Source: Amylostereum areolatum
Lineage: Eukaryota > Basidiomycota > Agaricomycetes > Russulales > Stereaceae
Reading direction: 5' to 3'
DNA length: 64,000 bases
NCBI GenBank assembly: GCA_012932865.1
Contig: SAXG01000064.1
Span: 10,952 to 74,951, forward strand
The position numbers and the translations under genes are program-made. Positions 46,844 through 58,213 of this stretch are shown in pieces (the stretch's first letter is position 1; each line of letters begins with the position of its first letter). The notes beneath the pieces are model-generated. The model did not search any database. It saw only the letters and a list, made by a program, of their open reading frames with translations, and was not told the origin of the DNA.

Positions 46844-48038
46844 ATGATGTATTTTACCTCTCTCTTCTCGCTCTCCCTCGTCGCCTCTATCGCTTCCGGT
46901 CGCCCACTCCAGAAGCGTATCGCGCAGACCATTTCGGATTCCACTCAGCTTTGGGTTCAAGCTTGTGTACGTGACAGCCCAGGTCTCCGCGCGTCTTCGA
47001 TGCTGACCACCTTTTGGCCTGCAGGAAACCGCAGGCGGCGCTGCCCAATGCAACACCATTTCCCAAACCGCTTTTATGACCCTGCTCGCCGCCGGCGGGA
47101 ACTGTGATCAGCAGAATGCCGCCGATGAAATGGTGGATCTGGCCAAGCAACTCAACAACAATCCCGACATGATCAGACTCGCACAGATCTTTGTTCAGCA
47201 GCCCCGCAACGCGGTACGACTCCGTCTTTCTCCCTTGATGCTGATACTGACGTAGCTTTCGTCGGATCAGCCCGACAGCCTGCAAGTCCCATACTGCCAG
47301 ACCGCCCCGAAGAACGCCGAGCTCAACGGGCTGTTTCACTGTCAATTCGCTGGCTCCGACTTCACCGACTTCAGCGGCGACCAGACGGGCAACGTTCCTC
47401 TTGGCCTGAGCGCTGTGAGCCCGCCTGGTTCATGCCCCGCGAGCCCACAGGGTCCCGTCCCCGACGGTGTGCAGCTCGATACGCTAGTGCAATCTCCCGG
47501 AACGCCCGCCGCCAGCGGAAGGTTAGCTCGTAATCTTGACATACTGCAACGGTCAGATGCTGATCGTGCTACATGTTGTAGGGCTCCCAGCACGGACGGG
47601 ACAGTCGCCGCCTCTGAAATCCCTGGTGCGCCGCCAAGCCAGCCCTTCCTCCTTCGTTAGTACCTTCTTCGTTCCCAAATCTCACCGTTAACACAAGTTT
47701 TGGTTATAGAAAACGGAAAGGATGCCCAGGCTCTCAACGCGCAATTCGCAGCCTTGTCGGCCACTTCGACCTGCACGGAAGGCGATCAGGCCTGCGTCGG
47801 TGGCTCGTTCGCACAGTGCGTCGGGGGTACCTTCACGTTAACGGCATGCGCTGGAGGCACGACGTGCGCGGCCCTCCCACTCGTCAACGATGCTGGAACG
47901 GTACGCTACTTTCCTCCTTCAACGAGGACTATGTTCTCTAACCGACGAGCTTCCTAGTCGATCGCTTGCACCACCGAGGCGGATGCCGAAGCGCGCATCG
48001 CTGCTACTGGAGTCACGGGTGGTATCACTGGGGCTTGA
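46844..48038 (+). CDS. secreted protein 2 with C-terminal CBM19-like module
   Basis: The signal peptide MMYFTSLFSLSLVASIASGR is followed by a dibasic LQKR site. The globular domain matches secreted protein 1 (LWVQAC, AAQCNTISQTAF, AADEMVDLAKQLNNNPDMIR, PYCQTAPKNAELNGLFHCQF, PPGSCPASPQGPVPDGVQL). A Ser/Pro linker leads to a Cys-rich module: STCTEGDQACVGGSFAQCVG, GTFTLTACAGGTTCAALPLV, then the last exon SIACTTEADAEARI. That spacing fits the CBM19-like carbohydrate-binding domains common in basidiomycete secreted proteins (chitin-binding in yeast). Likely cell-wall or substrate bound. About six exons, all in frame. Confidence 0.78.
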
Positions 48039-48081
48039 ATCCGAAGGTCTCTTTTTCCATCCTTTTCTTTGTATAATATTT

Positions 48082-48098
48082 GGGGGGGGGGGGGGGGG
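48082..48098. repeat. G17 homopolymer
   Basis: A run of 17 G just after the secreted gene; its length is likely unreliable in any assembly. Confidence 0.9.
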
Positions 48099-48132
48099 TT
48101 GACTCATACGTGACCGTCGTGCCGTGATACTT

Positions 48133-50140
48133 TCATCGGACAGTACCTGATTTCTTTTCAACCTGCGTGGATCAGCCCATTGAAACAAGGTTGGCAGCGC
48201 AAACACGTACTTTGGGCATGCGAAACTCCCTATTGATGGCAATGGGGATGCCCTTCCCTGCGAAAATGCGGCGGCAGGACTTGCATGCACACTCTGTAAA
48301 TTCGGAGGGCAGTGGGGATCCTGGCCTGACACGAGGCAAAGGATGGATCGTGTTCCACAACTCTGCACAAAGCGTATCTATCTGTGGGATCGGCTGCGTT
48401 GCATCCGAAAAGCGTGCGGCTAACTCCTCGAGAGACCGCAACCACACCGGGGGCAATGAATAGTGACGCCTGGTGTCGCGGGTGCTCATGATGCACTGCC
48501 CTACGGTATACATTCTACAGATAGACCCGTAGGCTGGCTGCAATGTATTGGAAAGGCCATCCAACGACGCCTTCAAGTAGGCAGTCCTATATTTCCACAA
48601 CGTGTAAAGGGCCCTTCCAGAGATTGCGTAGAGGTCGGCACCGATCACATCGAATGTCATGGGAAGGTGAAGCGTAAGACGGGCTGCTTGGGCTGCTTCG
48701 TCTCGAAGATTGAATTCGGATGCTAGCCCGTAAATGCGATATGCGTTGTCAATGGTGATATGGTTACGCTGCATATCGCCTTTGTAAAACAGGGCCTTCA
48801 GTAAGCTTGATGTGCTATCCATGTCATATTTTTGGGCCGCAGCAAAGACGAGGATGGCGTCTTCAATTGTAGCGGGAACGATGACCGGAGCGGGAAATAT
48901 CATGGAGAGAAGAACGTTGAGAGTGTAAGCATCCTCTTCCATTGAGACAGAGGGCTTATTCGAGCCGTCGGTGGGCACTAAGGGAAGTGAAAGCATATCC
49001 TCAAAAACTGGCGAAGCTAGAGCCAAGGTTGACTTGTAAACAGCAAAATCCACTCCATTGGAAGAGCGTAAAATAATATCGGCGTCGGGGCGCGCGAATG
49101 TGGGAAGAGGTGTGATTGTTGGCCTGTTTGAATGTAGCAAAGAACGAGGGCTTCTGCCAAGGTTCTTTGAGCGAAATCGAACCTATTGACAGGACAGTGC
49201 ACGTTAGCTATCTGTGTTGGAGGATATCCTTCAGCGTACGTACCTCGTCCCTAGCTTTTGTCACAGACTCGTTCAATTCTTCCCTGAAACGTCGCACGAT
49301 ATGGGATGGAATAGTACGGCAGTGGTTACACTTGCTCCTTAGAGCATGATCTGAAAGGGCCTGGTGGAACGTCGTGGCGTCATCGATTGAGAATGATTCG
49401 ACAGCCTTTTGGATAAAGGCGGAAAGCCAGTGTGGAATTCCGTGAACGATATCGCCTCGGCACGCCGTCTCTGTTATCCACAGCTTTCGGGTTTCAGAAT
49501 CTGCGCAGAAGGACCGCACGGTCTTCCTCATAAGCTTGACAGTATCCTTGTGATAAGACCACAGCGCGTACAGCTCGGGCCCAGATACGTATACGAGCTC
49601 GGGCCCAACGCACTGCTCTATCGAGAGACTCCTGTTGCAACCGAGTCGCGCGGACAAAGCGGCTTCCTCTTCCAGACCGTACCGACATGCGATATAGTAT
49701 GCTTGGAAAGGATCTACGGATCCGATTGACCACGGTGGCCGCGGGCCATCGTATCTGTTGGCTCGGATGAGCTCGCTGATTATGGAGGATGACGCTGCTA
49801 TTCCGTATTTCTTGGAAGCAGACAGAACGGCCGCCATTTCTTCAAAAGAGCCAGGGTACTGGATGGGCACGGGGAGGATGGTGGAGAGCAGAGTGCTGAG
49901 GACTTTCGAAGACTCCGGGAGGAGAAGTACAACTCGGGTTGGAGTGATAGAGGAGTCGGTGCCGGCGGAAACCATGGTGAGAGCCTCAATAGATTCCTTC
50001 AAACGTAGCGATACCTTGAACACCACTCTCTTGTCGACATGGAAATCTACCATATCTGAGGAACGTAGAGTGAGATCAGCGTCGGCATCGTCAAACGGAG
50101 GTCCGAAATCGCTTGGGGCCTTTTCGACAGGAGAATCCAT
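48133..50140 (-). CDS. double BTB/POZ protein, copy 2
   Basis: A first BTB unit from ATG 50140 (MDSPVEKAPSDFGPPFDDAD, then LTLRSSDMVDFHVDK, LLSTILPVPIQYPGSFEEMA) runs to KARDE at about 49245. There a GTACGT donor and a TCAATAG acceptor (about 49184-49244) join it to VRFRSKNLGRSPRS and a second BTB unit (ARPDADIILRSSNGVDFAVY, LASPVFEDMLSL, then NVLLSMIFPAPVIVP). The second unit has no ATG of its own in frame, which favours one fused gene. The C-terminus has a CACKSCRRIF-type cysteine pair and may end in a small exon (VEKKSGTVR). BTB domains dimerise and bind Cul3 or repressors; these are an Agaricomycete-specific class. Two separate genes remain possible. Confidence 0.72.
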
Positions 50141-50505
50141 TGAGGATATTTATCCCGGAGGAAGGTGTTCGAATGGGTGGATAGAACGGGTAGATGATGG
50201 AATGGCGTCGAGGTAACATGCACTTACCACTACTCTATAACAAGAATATTGGCAAGACCAAGTACGCAATGGCCTCACGATCACGTGACCGATATGTCCA
50301 GCGCGGCAACGCCGTTGAATCATCAATCAACCACTCAGAGCGGACGGAACACTGTAAGCCTATGAGATCCGACGTATATCATACAGCGCAATCAACATGG
50401 TTCACCGCCCGTGTCTCAATGTAAATCCGCCCTCGGAGTCCAAGGCTCTATCACCGCCGTAACACGCACCAGTGCGATTAGTATCTGGGACACTTCTAGC
50501 ACCCT
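50141..50505. other. intergenic between the two BTB genes
   Basis: 365 bp; contains atcacgtgac (about 50279-50288), an E-box-like CACGTG. No gene seen. Confidence 0.4.
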
Positions 50506-52233
50506 TCACCATGCGTCGAAATCGATGGAAACCTGAAGGAACACATGTCAGCACGGGTAGCCCACCTGCGGAGCTTCACGTACATTCTCCACCGCCATTT
50601 TAAGCTCATTGGTCAGGAGTGAGCAGACCAACGTGATCATATTTTTGCAAGCACCGCATTCATTTCCGTGGCCGTTCGGTATCGCGCCGCGAAAGGCTCC
50701 CTCCAATTCCAAGCCATTCATCTGGGGCAGCGGTTGCGTAGCGTCCGAGAAGCGGGCCACATAGTTCTCAAAGAATTGATTCCACCATAGGGGTAACTTT
50801 GTCTCTGGATCAAGACCTATGCATATTCCGAGTTCACACACCGATTGTAAGCTTGTGTTCAATGAGGTGGACGGCTTGCAAGCATCCTGAAAACACGATT
50901 GGGCTGATTGAAAGCATGCCTTCCGGTACTGCCATAGAGCGCAGAGAGCTGCCCCTGAAATGGTGTGCAGGTCTTTGGTCATATATTTGAACGTCATGGG
51001 AAGGCGTAAGGTGAGGTGGGCGGCTGTCCCCCCTTCGTTACGGAGCCTGCATTGACTGGCAATATCATACGCTCGGAAAGCGTTCATCAAGGTGACCGGA
51101 TCGCCATGCTGACGAAGAAGCACGCGGATCCAGCTGGAGGCACAGGTCATCTCGTATTTTTCGGCTGCAGCAAGGGCGGGAAATATCTCTTCGATGTTTG
51201 TCCTGGAAAAAGCAGGAGCAGGTACAGGGAGGATCGTAGACAGCAGGATGGACAGGGTTTTAGAGCTCTCGGATACATCCAATATCGGCACGTTGTTGGG
51301 ACCTTCGTCGTAGTCGATGGGACGTGGTAAGGTAAACATTCCCTCAAACACGGGTGATGCCATGGCAAGGATCGCCTTGTGAATGGAGAAATCGACTCCG
51401 TCAGAGGATCGTAAGATAATATCTGCATCCGATCGATCAAAAGGAGGACCGTGTGCCCGTGGGATAACGACTGGTTTGACAGTTTCTGCAAAACAAGGCG
51501 CAATGACGTCGTTCGCACTCTGTAACATAATAGTGAGCTAAGGGAAACCCCAGCGGAGTGAAGATGGCGCACCCGTCGAGGGATACTTCTCCACGGGCCC
51601 CACCACGTCACCGACGTCGATTGGGAGTGAAAGCTCCACAGTGCATTCAACGCAGATGCACTGACGAAACGAAGGCTCTCGCTCACGCAATTCTCCACTG
51701 TCATCGGTTGAGAAACAGTACGGGATGCAGCAAGTATGGCCACCTTCGATAGGTCGTATCTGCACGCAAGAAAGTATGCTTGATACGGATCCATCGTCTG
51801 AACCACTCCGAGAGAGTCGGCCAGGATAAATTTTTGGATGAGGTCTACGGATGTGCTCATTTCGTGTTTAACTGCGAGAGATAGTACAGGGGCTGCTCCT
51901 TCAAGGGATTCGGGGATGTAGATTGGGACGGGGAGGATGGTGGAAAGGAGTGAGTGCAAGGTATCCGAGTTGGCAGGCATTGCCACCACGGGAAGGGACC
52001 CGCGATCACCGTCCGGCGTACCCTTTGCCTTGTCCGAGGTTCCGCGTTCTGCATTCCGTATTTTTTCTTTAAGAGCCGCAGATGATTTTGAGATGACGAC
52101 ACGGTACACGCGAAAGTCTATGTTGTCGGATGAGCGGAGGATGAGATCGGCGTCCTCGTCATCGAAGGGAGGTCCAAAATCGACGACCTCGGGCTCTGGG
52201 ATATCAGAAAAGATTGCCGACATGTACTTCAAG
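50506..52233 (-). CDS. double BTB/POZ protein, copy 1
   Basis: The first unit starts MSAIFSDIPEPEVVDFGPPF, with DADLILRSSDNIDFRVYRVV, LLSTILPVPIYIPESLEGA and YQAYFLACRYDLSKVA, ending HSQSTS at about 51612. A GTGACG donor and CCCTTAG acceptor link it in frame to LTIMLQSANDV and the second unit (DADIILRSSDGVDFSIHKA, MASPVFEGMF, LLSTILPVPAPAFSRTNI, YVARFSDATQPLPQMNG, CGACKNMITLV). The last exon may code VSIDFDAW. The first unit is shorter at its C-terminus than in copy 2. Same two-unit order as copy 2, so the pair arose by tandem duplication of a two-BTB gene. Cul3 adaptor or transcription role unknown. Confidence 0.72.
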
Positions 52234-52481
52234 ATATATGCCGAGGATACGGTGAGCCTTGAGATGGGATGTGAAGATGGATGACAGATGAAGAGAAAGA
52301 TATAAAGGACGAGGACGAGACTCCGAGGAATCGAGAAGCAATGATTTCTACTTGAAATGCGGTTGAAATCACGATCACGTGCGGATAACCCCTTGTTACT
52401 TTGGCACAATTCAACTTGAGCGCCCGTCATCTTCCCCCGACCATCATCGTCCCCACACCTCGCCTCTGGCCTCTGTCTAGT

Positions 52482-54234
52482 ATGCTTGTTCAATCTACTC
52501 TTGGTGGCCCTACTGGAAGCGGGGATGTTCTTGTCCTAAGTGATGGAACGAAACGGATCCTCGTGCAGGTCCCGCAGACTTACGCGGTGCGTTGTCCGCA
52601 GTCTTGCACACATGCTTGCACTGACAGTCATCGCAGGATCTAGTCAGCCTTTCTAACGAGCTGCTTGGAACCGAAGGAAAAGATCCGGTCGTATTCAAGA
52701 CGGACGATTTGACTGTATGTCGCGGCGCGGCGGTGGAGATCCACAGCAGCTGCTGGGAGTCTGTTCGTTCAGTCGTCGGGACGGTCACGGTGTCGACTCC
52801 TGGGATGGCTGTGAAACAAACAGCGTGTAAGAACGTATTTCTTGGGCCGTGAAAGGGATCGTTGACGTTTCATTCTTGTTAGTGGTACGACAATCCCTTG
52901 GCGGCAGCGCTCGCATAGCCGGCTCTTCGAAGACCGAACAAAGGATCTCTTTCGGTCGCCCGCCTCCCGCCTCTTCCACCGCCACCCTTCAAAGTCGCCA
53001 GCCATCTCTTCCATCCTCTAGCCTCGAAGACGACCTCGATAACATCCCACTGGAGGAAGAGTTCTACGTCGAGGAAGAAGACGAAGAAGACGATTACCCT
53101 CCCCAAGTGTCCCCCACCAAAGGAAAGACCCGCGCGCGCAACCGCATCATGTCCGACGACGAAGAGGAAGAGGAGGTTCAAGCCCATGTTTTGCGCGCGC
53201 CACTCTCCTCCGGGTCTGGCGGCAAGCCGTCCTCCCGTGTAGCTCCTAAGCCTCTCGCCTCCCGTGTCACTCCATTCTCGAGCCCGGCACCGCGGGCTTC
53301 TCCTGCCACCAGCGGTAAGGTGAAGGGCACGCCCAAAGATCTTCGCGACATATTCTCTCCCAGCGTGAAGCGTCTTCCCCCCAAGGCGCGCATTCCCGTT
53401 CGCAGACGAAGAGGAAGAGGACGAGGATGAAGAGAACGAGCAGGACGAGAACGTGGCGCCCCCGAGCTCGGCTCGGAGCACATTTTCAACCAAGTCTAAC
53501 TCCTCACGAGTCCATAAAGTGGCCGGTAAGTCTCCCATCCTATCCTCAATCAGTGTTTTGAATTCGTTGTAACGTCTCGTAGAGGAAGCCATCCTTCGCT
53601 CCGTCAAGAAAACCCCACAAAAATCAACAAACTACTCTCCGCTCGGTGGTACGTGCCTTCCTTCGACTCTCTGTCCGCCGTAAAACGAACCCTTCATTTC
53701 GCCAGACGTCTCTCCGAGTCCTAAGCCCAAGCTGAAGTCCCAGACACCCGCCTTCAAGAAGGCGCATACACCCGCCCAAAGCTCCTCTCTCCGTCGCTCG
53801 CTCACCCAAGCCGAGATGCAAGCCATGGCCATCGAACCGTTCATGCCCCTGCTGCCCCTCGCGCCGCCCCCACCCGCCGACGGCAAGATCCTCATCACGA
53901 TCTCCCATCCGCCCTCGGGCCAGGAGAACAAGTTCAAGATCAAGGAGAAGCACATCGCCGGCCGCGTGCTGACCAAGGCGTGCGAGGCCTTTGGGCTGGA
54001 CGTTCAATTGTACGTCGGGTTTTCGCGCGTCTGTGGGCTTGCAGGCGATCCTTTGCTGATTGTAGGTGTAGGGCGCACTTGATACTCCAGGTGGAGGAGG
54101 ACGGCGTCGAGATGACCTGCGAGTGCAAGAAGGACCAACCGTTGGACGCCTCTGGCGTCCGCCATGGCAGCGAGCTGTTTATCCGGATCGACGACGACGC
54201 TGAAGCCGAAGCTGAAGAGTCCGACGAAGAGTAA
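52482..54234 (+). CDS. conserved-looking acidic nuclear-type protein, unknown
   Basis: Starts MLVQSTLGGPTGSGDVLVLS with a beta-rich N-terminal part (VFKTDDLTVCRGAAVEIHSS). A long low-complexity middle has Asp/Glu blocks (FYVEEEDEEDDYPP, DEEEEDEDEENEQDEN) and Ser/Pro/Lys blocks. An intron with a GTAAGG donor near 53315 and a GCAG acceptor near 53406 joins SPATS to DEEEEDEDE in frame; reading through instead runs into a stop. The folded C-terminal part (KILITISHPPSGQENKFKIK, LTKACEAFGLDVQL, LILQVEEDGVEMTCECKKDQ, SELFIRIDD) ends in an acidic tail. It resembles no domain I can name with confidence; a chromatin or nucleolar role is a guess from composition. Confidence 0.62.
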
Positions 54235-54554
54235 GGTCGCCGCGCGACGAATGGCCATTGGCCGCTATCCAACTGCAACCTACGAGTACTGTCTTCCGTC
54301 ATGATACTTTTTACCTTACATCTTGTCACGTTCTTGCCATGTTTCCCTCATGAATAGCTTTGACTCACGAATCTACATCTTGACGAGAACCTTATCCCAC
54401 AACATTACATTGACCCCTCCCCAACCGTACGCAGACAGCCCGTCGTACCTGTGTACATATCATCCTAAGTACATTACATAGCATGCAGAACACCCGCGTA
54501 CTTTGACCTCTTAGATCCTATCACCTGCTGTACGCCCGAGCTCAAGCTCAAGAA
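54235..54554. other. convergent 3' intergenic region
   Basis: 320 bp between two stop codons; nothing recognised. Confidence 0.4.
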
Positions 54555-57500
54555 TCAAATCACGAACCCACTCTGCGCCTCCACCAGCCCGTCCTCCAAC
54601 TTGGTCACCGCGGCCCACTCCGGCATGAACGCCAGCACCTCCTCGAGCGCGGGGATCCTCACGCCCTGCGCTGGCGCAGCGGGGCCTTCCGTAGTAGGCT
54701 TGCGCACGGCGATCTCGACCCCCGCCTGAGTCCACCCCCCGCGAAACTCGGCCCACGTACAGGCCACGCGGCCCTCCACCCTGTCCGCGCCCGCGCCCGC
54801 GCCCGTGCCCTCCCCAAACTCGATCTCCACCTCGAACTCGCTCCCCCACGTCCGGCTCCACAGCCTCGCCTCGCGCACCTGCACGCCCTCCGGCACCTCG
54901 TACACGCGCCACTCTTCTCCTCCATCCTCTTCCCCCTCGCCACCTCCGCCCTCTCCGCCGCCTTTGCCCTCCAACCGGTCCGGATCAACAACGACCGCGC
55001 GCGCCCGAACCCGCTTCATGTCGCGGTTGTCGAGGTAAACCCTGCACGCGCGCGTGCCCGCCCCGCGGATCCGGAACCGCGCCTCCGTCCTCTCGAGCCG
55101 CGTCACGTTCGCCGTGATCCACGCGTCCGCGCCGTCTTCGTCTTCGTCGGCGGGGGACGGGCTGAGGGAGGGGTACCATGCTTCGTCGAGCGCCCAGGCG
55201 CACGTCCGGAGGCCGGGTTGGCGGCGGGCCATGGCACACTGAACCGCGCCGGGGCGGGCGCGAGCGGTCCACGAGGAGGGCAGCTCGTGCACGACACGGT
55301 CGACGTAGCCCGCCAGGGCGGTGAGCTCTGTCGTTGCGCGCTCGATCTGGAGAGGGCCGGCGACGGTGGCGGTGACGTTGGCGAGCTCGACGTGGTGGGC
55401 GAAGAAGACCTTGAGCCGGGCATCGCTCGTGGTGAAGGGCCAGGCGAGCCACGCGTAGGCCGTGGTGAGGACGAAGAGGGCCAGGACGAGCGTGGTGAGG
55501 GAGCGGTGGAGTTTGTGTGCGAAAGGGGTTAGGGGGAGGAGGAGGAGGATGGAGAGTAGGGATGTCGGGGCATATACTGTGGGTGAACACACGATAGGTC
55601 AGAGAACTCGGACACGGTCGGGAAGAGGGAGAAGGGCACGTACTGATTCCGACCCAGCCTCCGTCCGGCACCGTCTGGGCCATCGAGCGCACCCACAAGA
55701 AGAGGATGTTGCCGAGCTGAAGGACCGGCACGGGCACGGTGAAGGCCATCTGCGCGATCCACCACACCACTGCTCGATCCTGGACTTTTTCGTCCAGGTC
55801 GACGATGGTGGGCGGCGGCGTCGGCGAGGGAGCCGCGCGCGGGATGAGGGGCGTTCTTTCCGAGGGACGCCGCGTCGCCTTCCTCCTCCTGTGGCGGCGG
55901 CGTCGATAGGACGATCTGCCGCCCTGCGTGGCCTTTCCCGCCGAGCCCTTCGACCATGGCGATGACGGCCGCGACGAGCATCGACGCGTTCCACGCGCCG
56001 ACCCAGTACACCCCCGCGATCTTGGCGGTGCCTACGGCGGCAGCGGCGCCGATGAGGAGGATCCAGGTGAGGATGTAGAGCTCGACGAGGACGACGAGCT
56101 TTTGCTTGGCGGGGGGGATCGGTCGGAGGCGGTGGGCGAGGCTGAGCGGGAGGGCGAAGGAGAGGTAGGAGAGGGAGAGCATGGAGAGGACGACGGCGAG
56201 GTCGTGTGCGTGGATGGTCTGTGTACGGGGTCAGCTTTGCGGCGATATTGGCGACAGCAAAGGGGAGACGCACGTATGGATTCAGTTTGAGGTACCCGAG
56301 GACGAGGCCGACGTGAACAGTGATGGTGAGGAGGAGCGCCAACCAGAATCGACCGTAACCTCTCAGACCTGTGATCCAGCGCCCTTCCGTCTGCGACGCC
56401 TGCGCGAGTGTCGACTGCCGGTATAGGAAGAACCCAAACACGCCGAGGACGATGGGACCGGCGACGAGGAGGACGACGAAGATCGCCATGAGCGTTCTCA
56501 ACGGCATCGCGATGAGATACGTCCTGAAGACTGGCGCATCGTCAGCCCGCGCGTGCGAGGCGCAGGAGGGAACTTACGTTCGAAGTAGGCCGCCGCCTCG
56601 TGGTCTGGGACCGCTTCCCCAAGAGTGCCCTCGTCCGCATCCAACAGCGCCGCACCCGCCCCTCTCACGACTTCCATGACAGCCCACAAGGACCTGCGCG
56701 CGCCCTCCCGTCCCATGGCCCGAATGGAATCCTCCGAGGTATGGTAGCGCGCGCGATGCTGGTAGAACGCCACGTCCGCCCCGCGCATGCCGCCGCCGAC
56801 GCCTTTGTAACCCGAGACGCCGATGGCGGTGCCGTTGGCGGTGGGGCGCAGGCCGCCGCTGCCCGAGGAAGGGGTGTGGAAGGTTCGAGGGCTGGAGTAG
56901 ACGGCATAATCGGTCTCGGAGCGGACGACGCCCTGTGCGAAGGCGTCGGCCGAGAGCGCGTCGGCGTGGGGGTGAGGGATGTGGGCGTGGGTGAAGGCGT
57001 TGAGGATCGGGAGCGACGTTGTTCGGAAGAGCAGCGGGCGGCTGGAGGAGGTTTCGGCGAGGAAAAGAAGGATGTATGCGGGTCGACGTACCCTCCCGCG
57101 CCTGCGCCTTCAAAGTTGATGAAGGTGGACGTGAGATTTGACCAGGGGTGGGCCAGAAACCTGAGCGGAGACCGGTCAGGGACGCGGGGAAGCGGAGGGG
57201 ACGGGTGGGACGCACGAGTGGGCGCCATGCAGGCCGTCTTCTTCGCCGTTGTTGAGGTTGAAGACGGCGGTGCGCTTGGGACGGCTGTGGGCAAGGTGGT
57301 GCCACCATTTGGAGAAGCGCGACCACGCTCATGCCGTCGTCCGTCGCCCCCGGTGCGGTGGACACCGAGTCGAGATGGGCGGAGAACAGTATGCCGTTTC
57401 CTGGGGGCAGTCTTTCGTCAGATGCGTTCGGCGAGTCGGGAGATGGATGCGTGAAGGCTCGCCTTTCAATTCCTCGGTCCCGTCGACCTTGACGAGGATG

Positions 57501-57859
57501 TTGTTTCCTTGAAAGTAGACGGCCGTTTTCCCGTCGAGAAAGGTGGACGTGGTGTTGTCATCCAAAACATGGATGAACGGGTGGTCCTTGGCGATTCCTG
57601 CAAGACGGTCGAGCAAGTACGCGCGTACGCGATCGTTCTGGTGAGAGTTGTAGGGCCGAGGGCGGGCAGCAACCTGAGGCGGCTTTGTGAGTGACAATCC
57701 TCCGGGCGAAGCTACAGCACGCACGACATGGAGATCCCTGTAGGCCTCCTCCAAGTCCAATCCCAGCGCTGCCTGCTTTTCGGTCCTGGGGACAGGAGCG
57801 AGGAGGTCTGTAACGTAGAGGGAGACGAAGATAGCTAGATAGAAAAGCACCGCGAGCAT
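54555..57859 (-). CDS. PFF1: vacuolar membrane M28 metalloprotease Pff1
   Basis: The first in-frame ATG, 57859, gives MLAVLFYLAIFVSLYVTDLL, the N-terminal membrane anchor; the open frame continues upstream without ATG. M28 peptidase motifs: GNGILFSAHLDSV, TDDGMSV, FNLNNGEEDGLHGAH (zinc and catalytic acids), HPWSNLTSTFINFEGAGAGG, FYQHRARYHTSEDSI (zinc His). Several membrane helices follow (TLMAIFVVLLVAGPIVLGVF, FWLALLLTITVHVGLVLGYL, LYILTWILLIGAAAAVGTAK, SLLSILLLLPLTPFA) and then a lumenal C-terminal domain. This is the Pff1 layout of vacuolar membrane proteases. Near 55855 the frame must shift (ASL to ERTPLIPRAAPS) to continue into DEKVQDRAVVWWIAQ, an apparent indel. About ten introns. Confidence 0.87.
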
Positions 57860-58213
57860 CGTGACCGATCGCGTTCGGAATGAAACACGGAGTGTAGAAC
57901 GGCGAGGAAGTTGGACATGCTGGTCAGGGATAACTCCAAGTCGTCGGTGGACGTTCAGCAGGTCATCAATCGCCTCTATGGGGGCCTTTTGCAAAGAAAT
58001 TGATCGATGGGGTCTTTGTAATATGTATTGCGGCGAAGGGATACGTGCCGTCGACCGGTAGTCGCCTGTAGACGCGGTTCAGGAAGAGCGGCGACGACGA
58101 CCTCGGACGACGACGCGGCTTCCTCCCGAACCACCACCATCGGGATTTTCACCCACAACACTCACCGTCTGGACTTCAGATCTCCAGACATCACACCCAC
58201 GGTGAAGTCAAAT
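57860..58213. promoter_or_regulatory. divergent promoter region, PFF1 / double ABC ATPase
   Basis: About 354 bp between outward-facing starts; it may include 5' coding sequence of PFF1, whose true start is uncertain. No specific site is defended. Confidence 0.45.

Noticed and set aside
52879..53607. Minus-strand open frame of 242 codons
   Set aside because: Antisense to the acidic-rich exon of the plus-strand gene; Ser/Arg-rich composition is the shadow of GAA/GAG codons.
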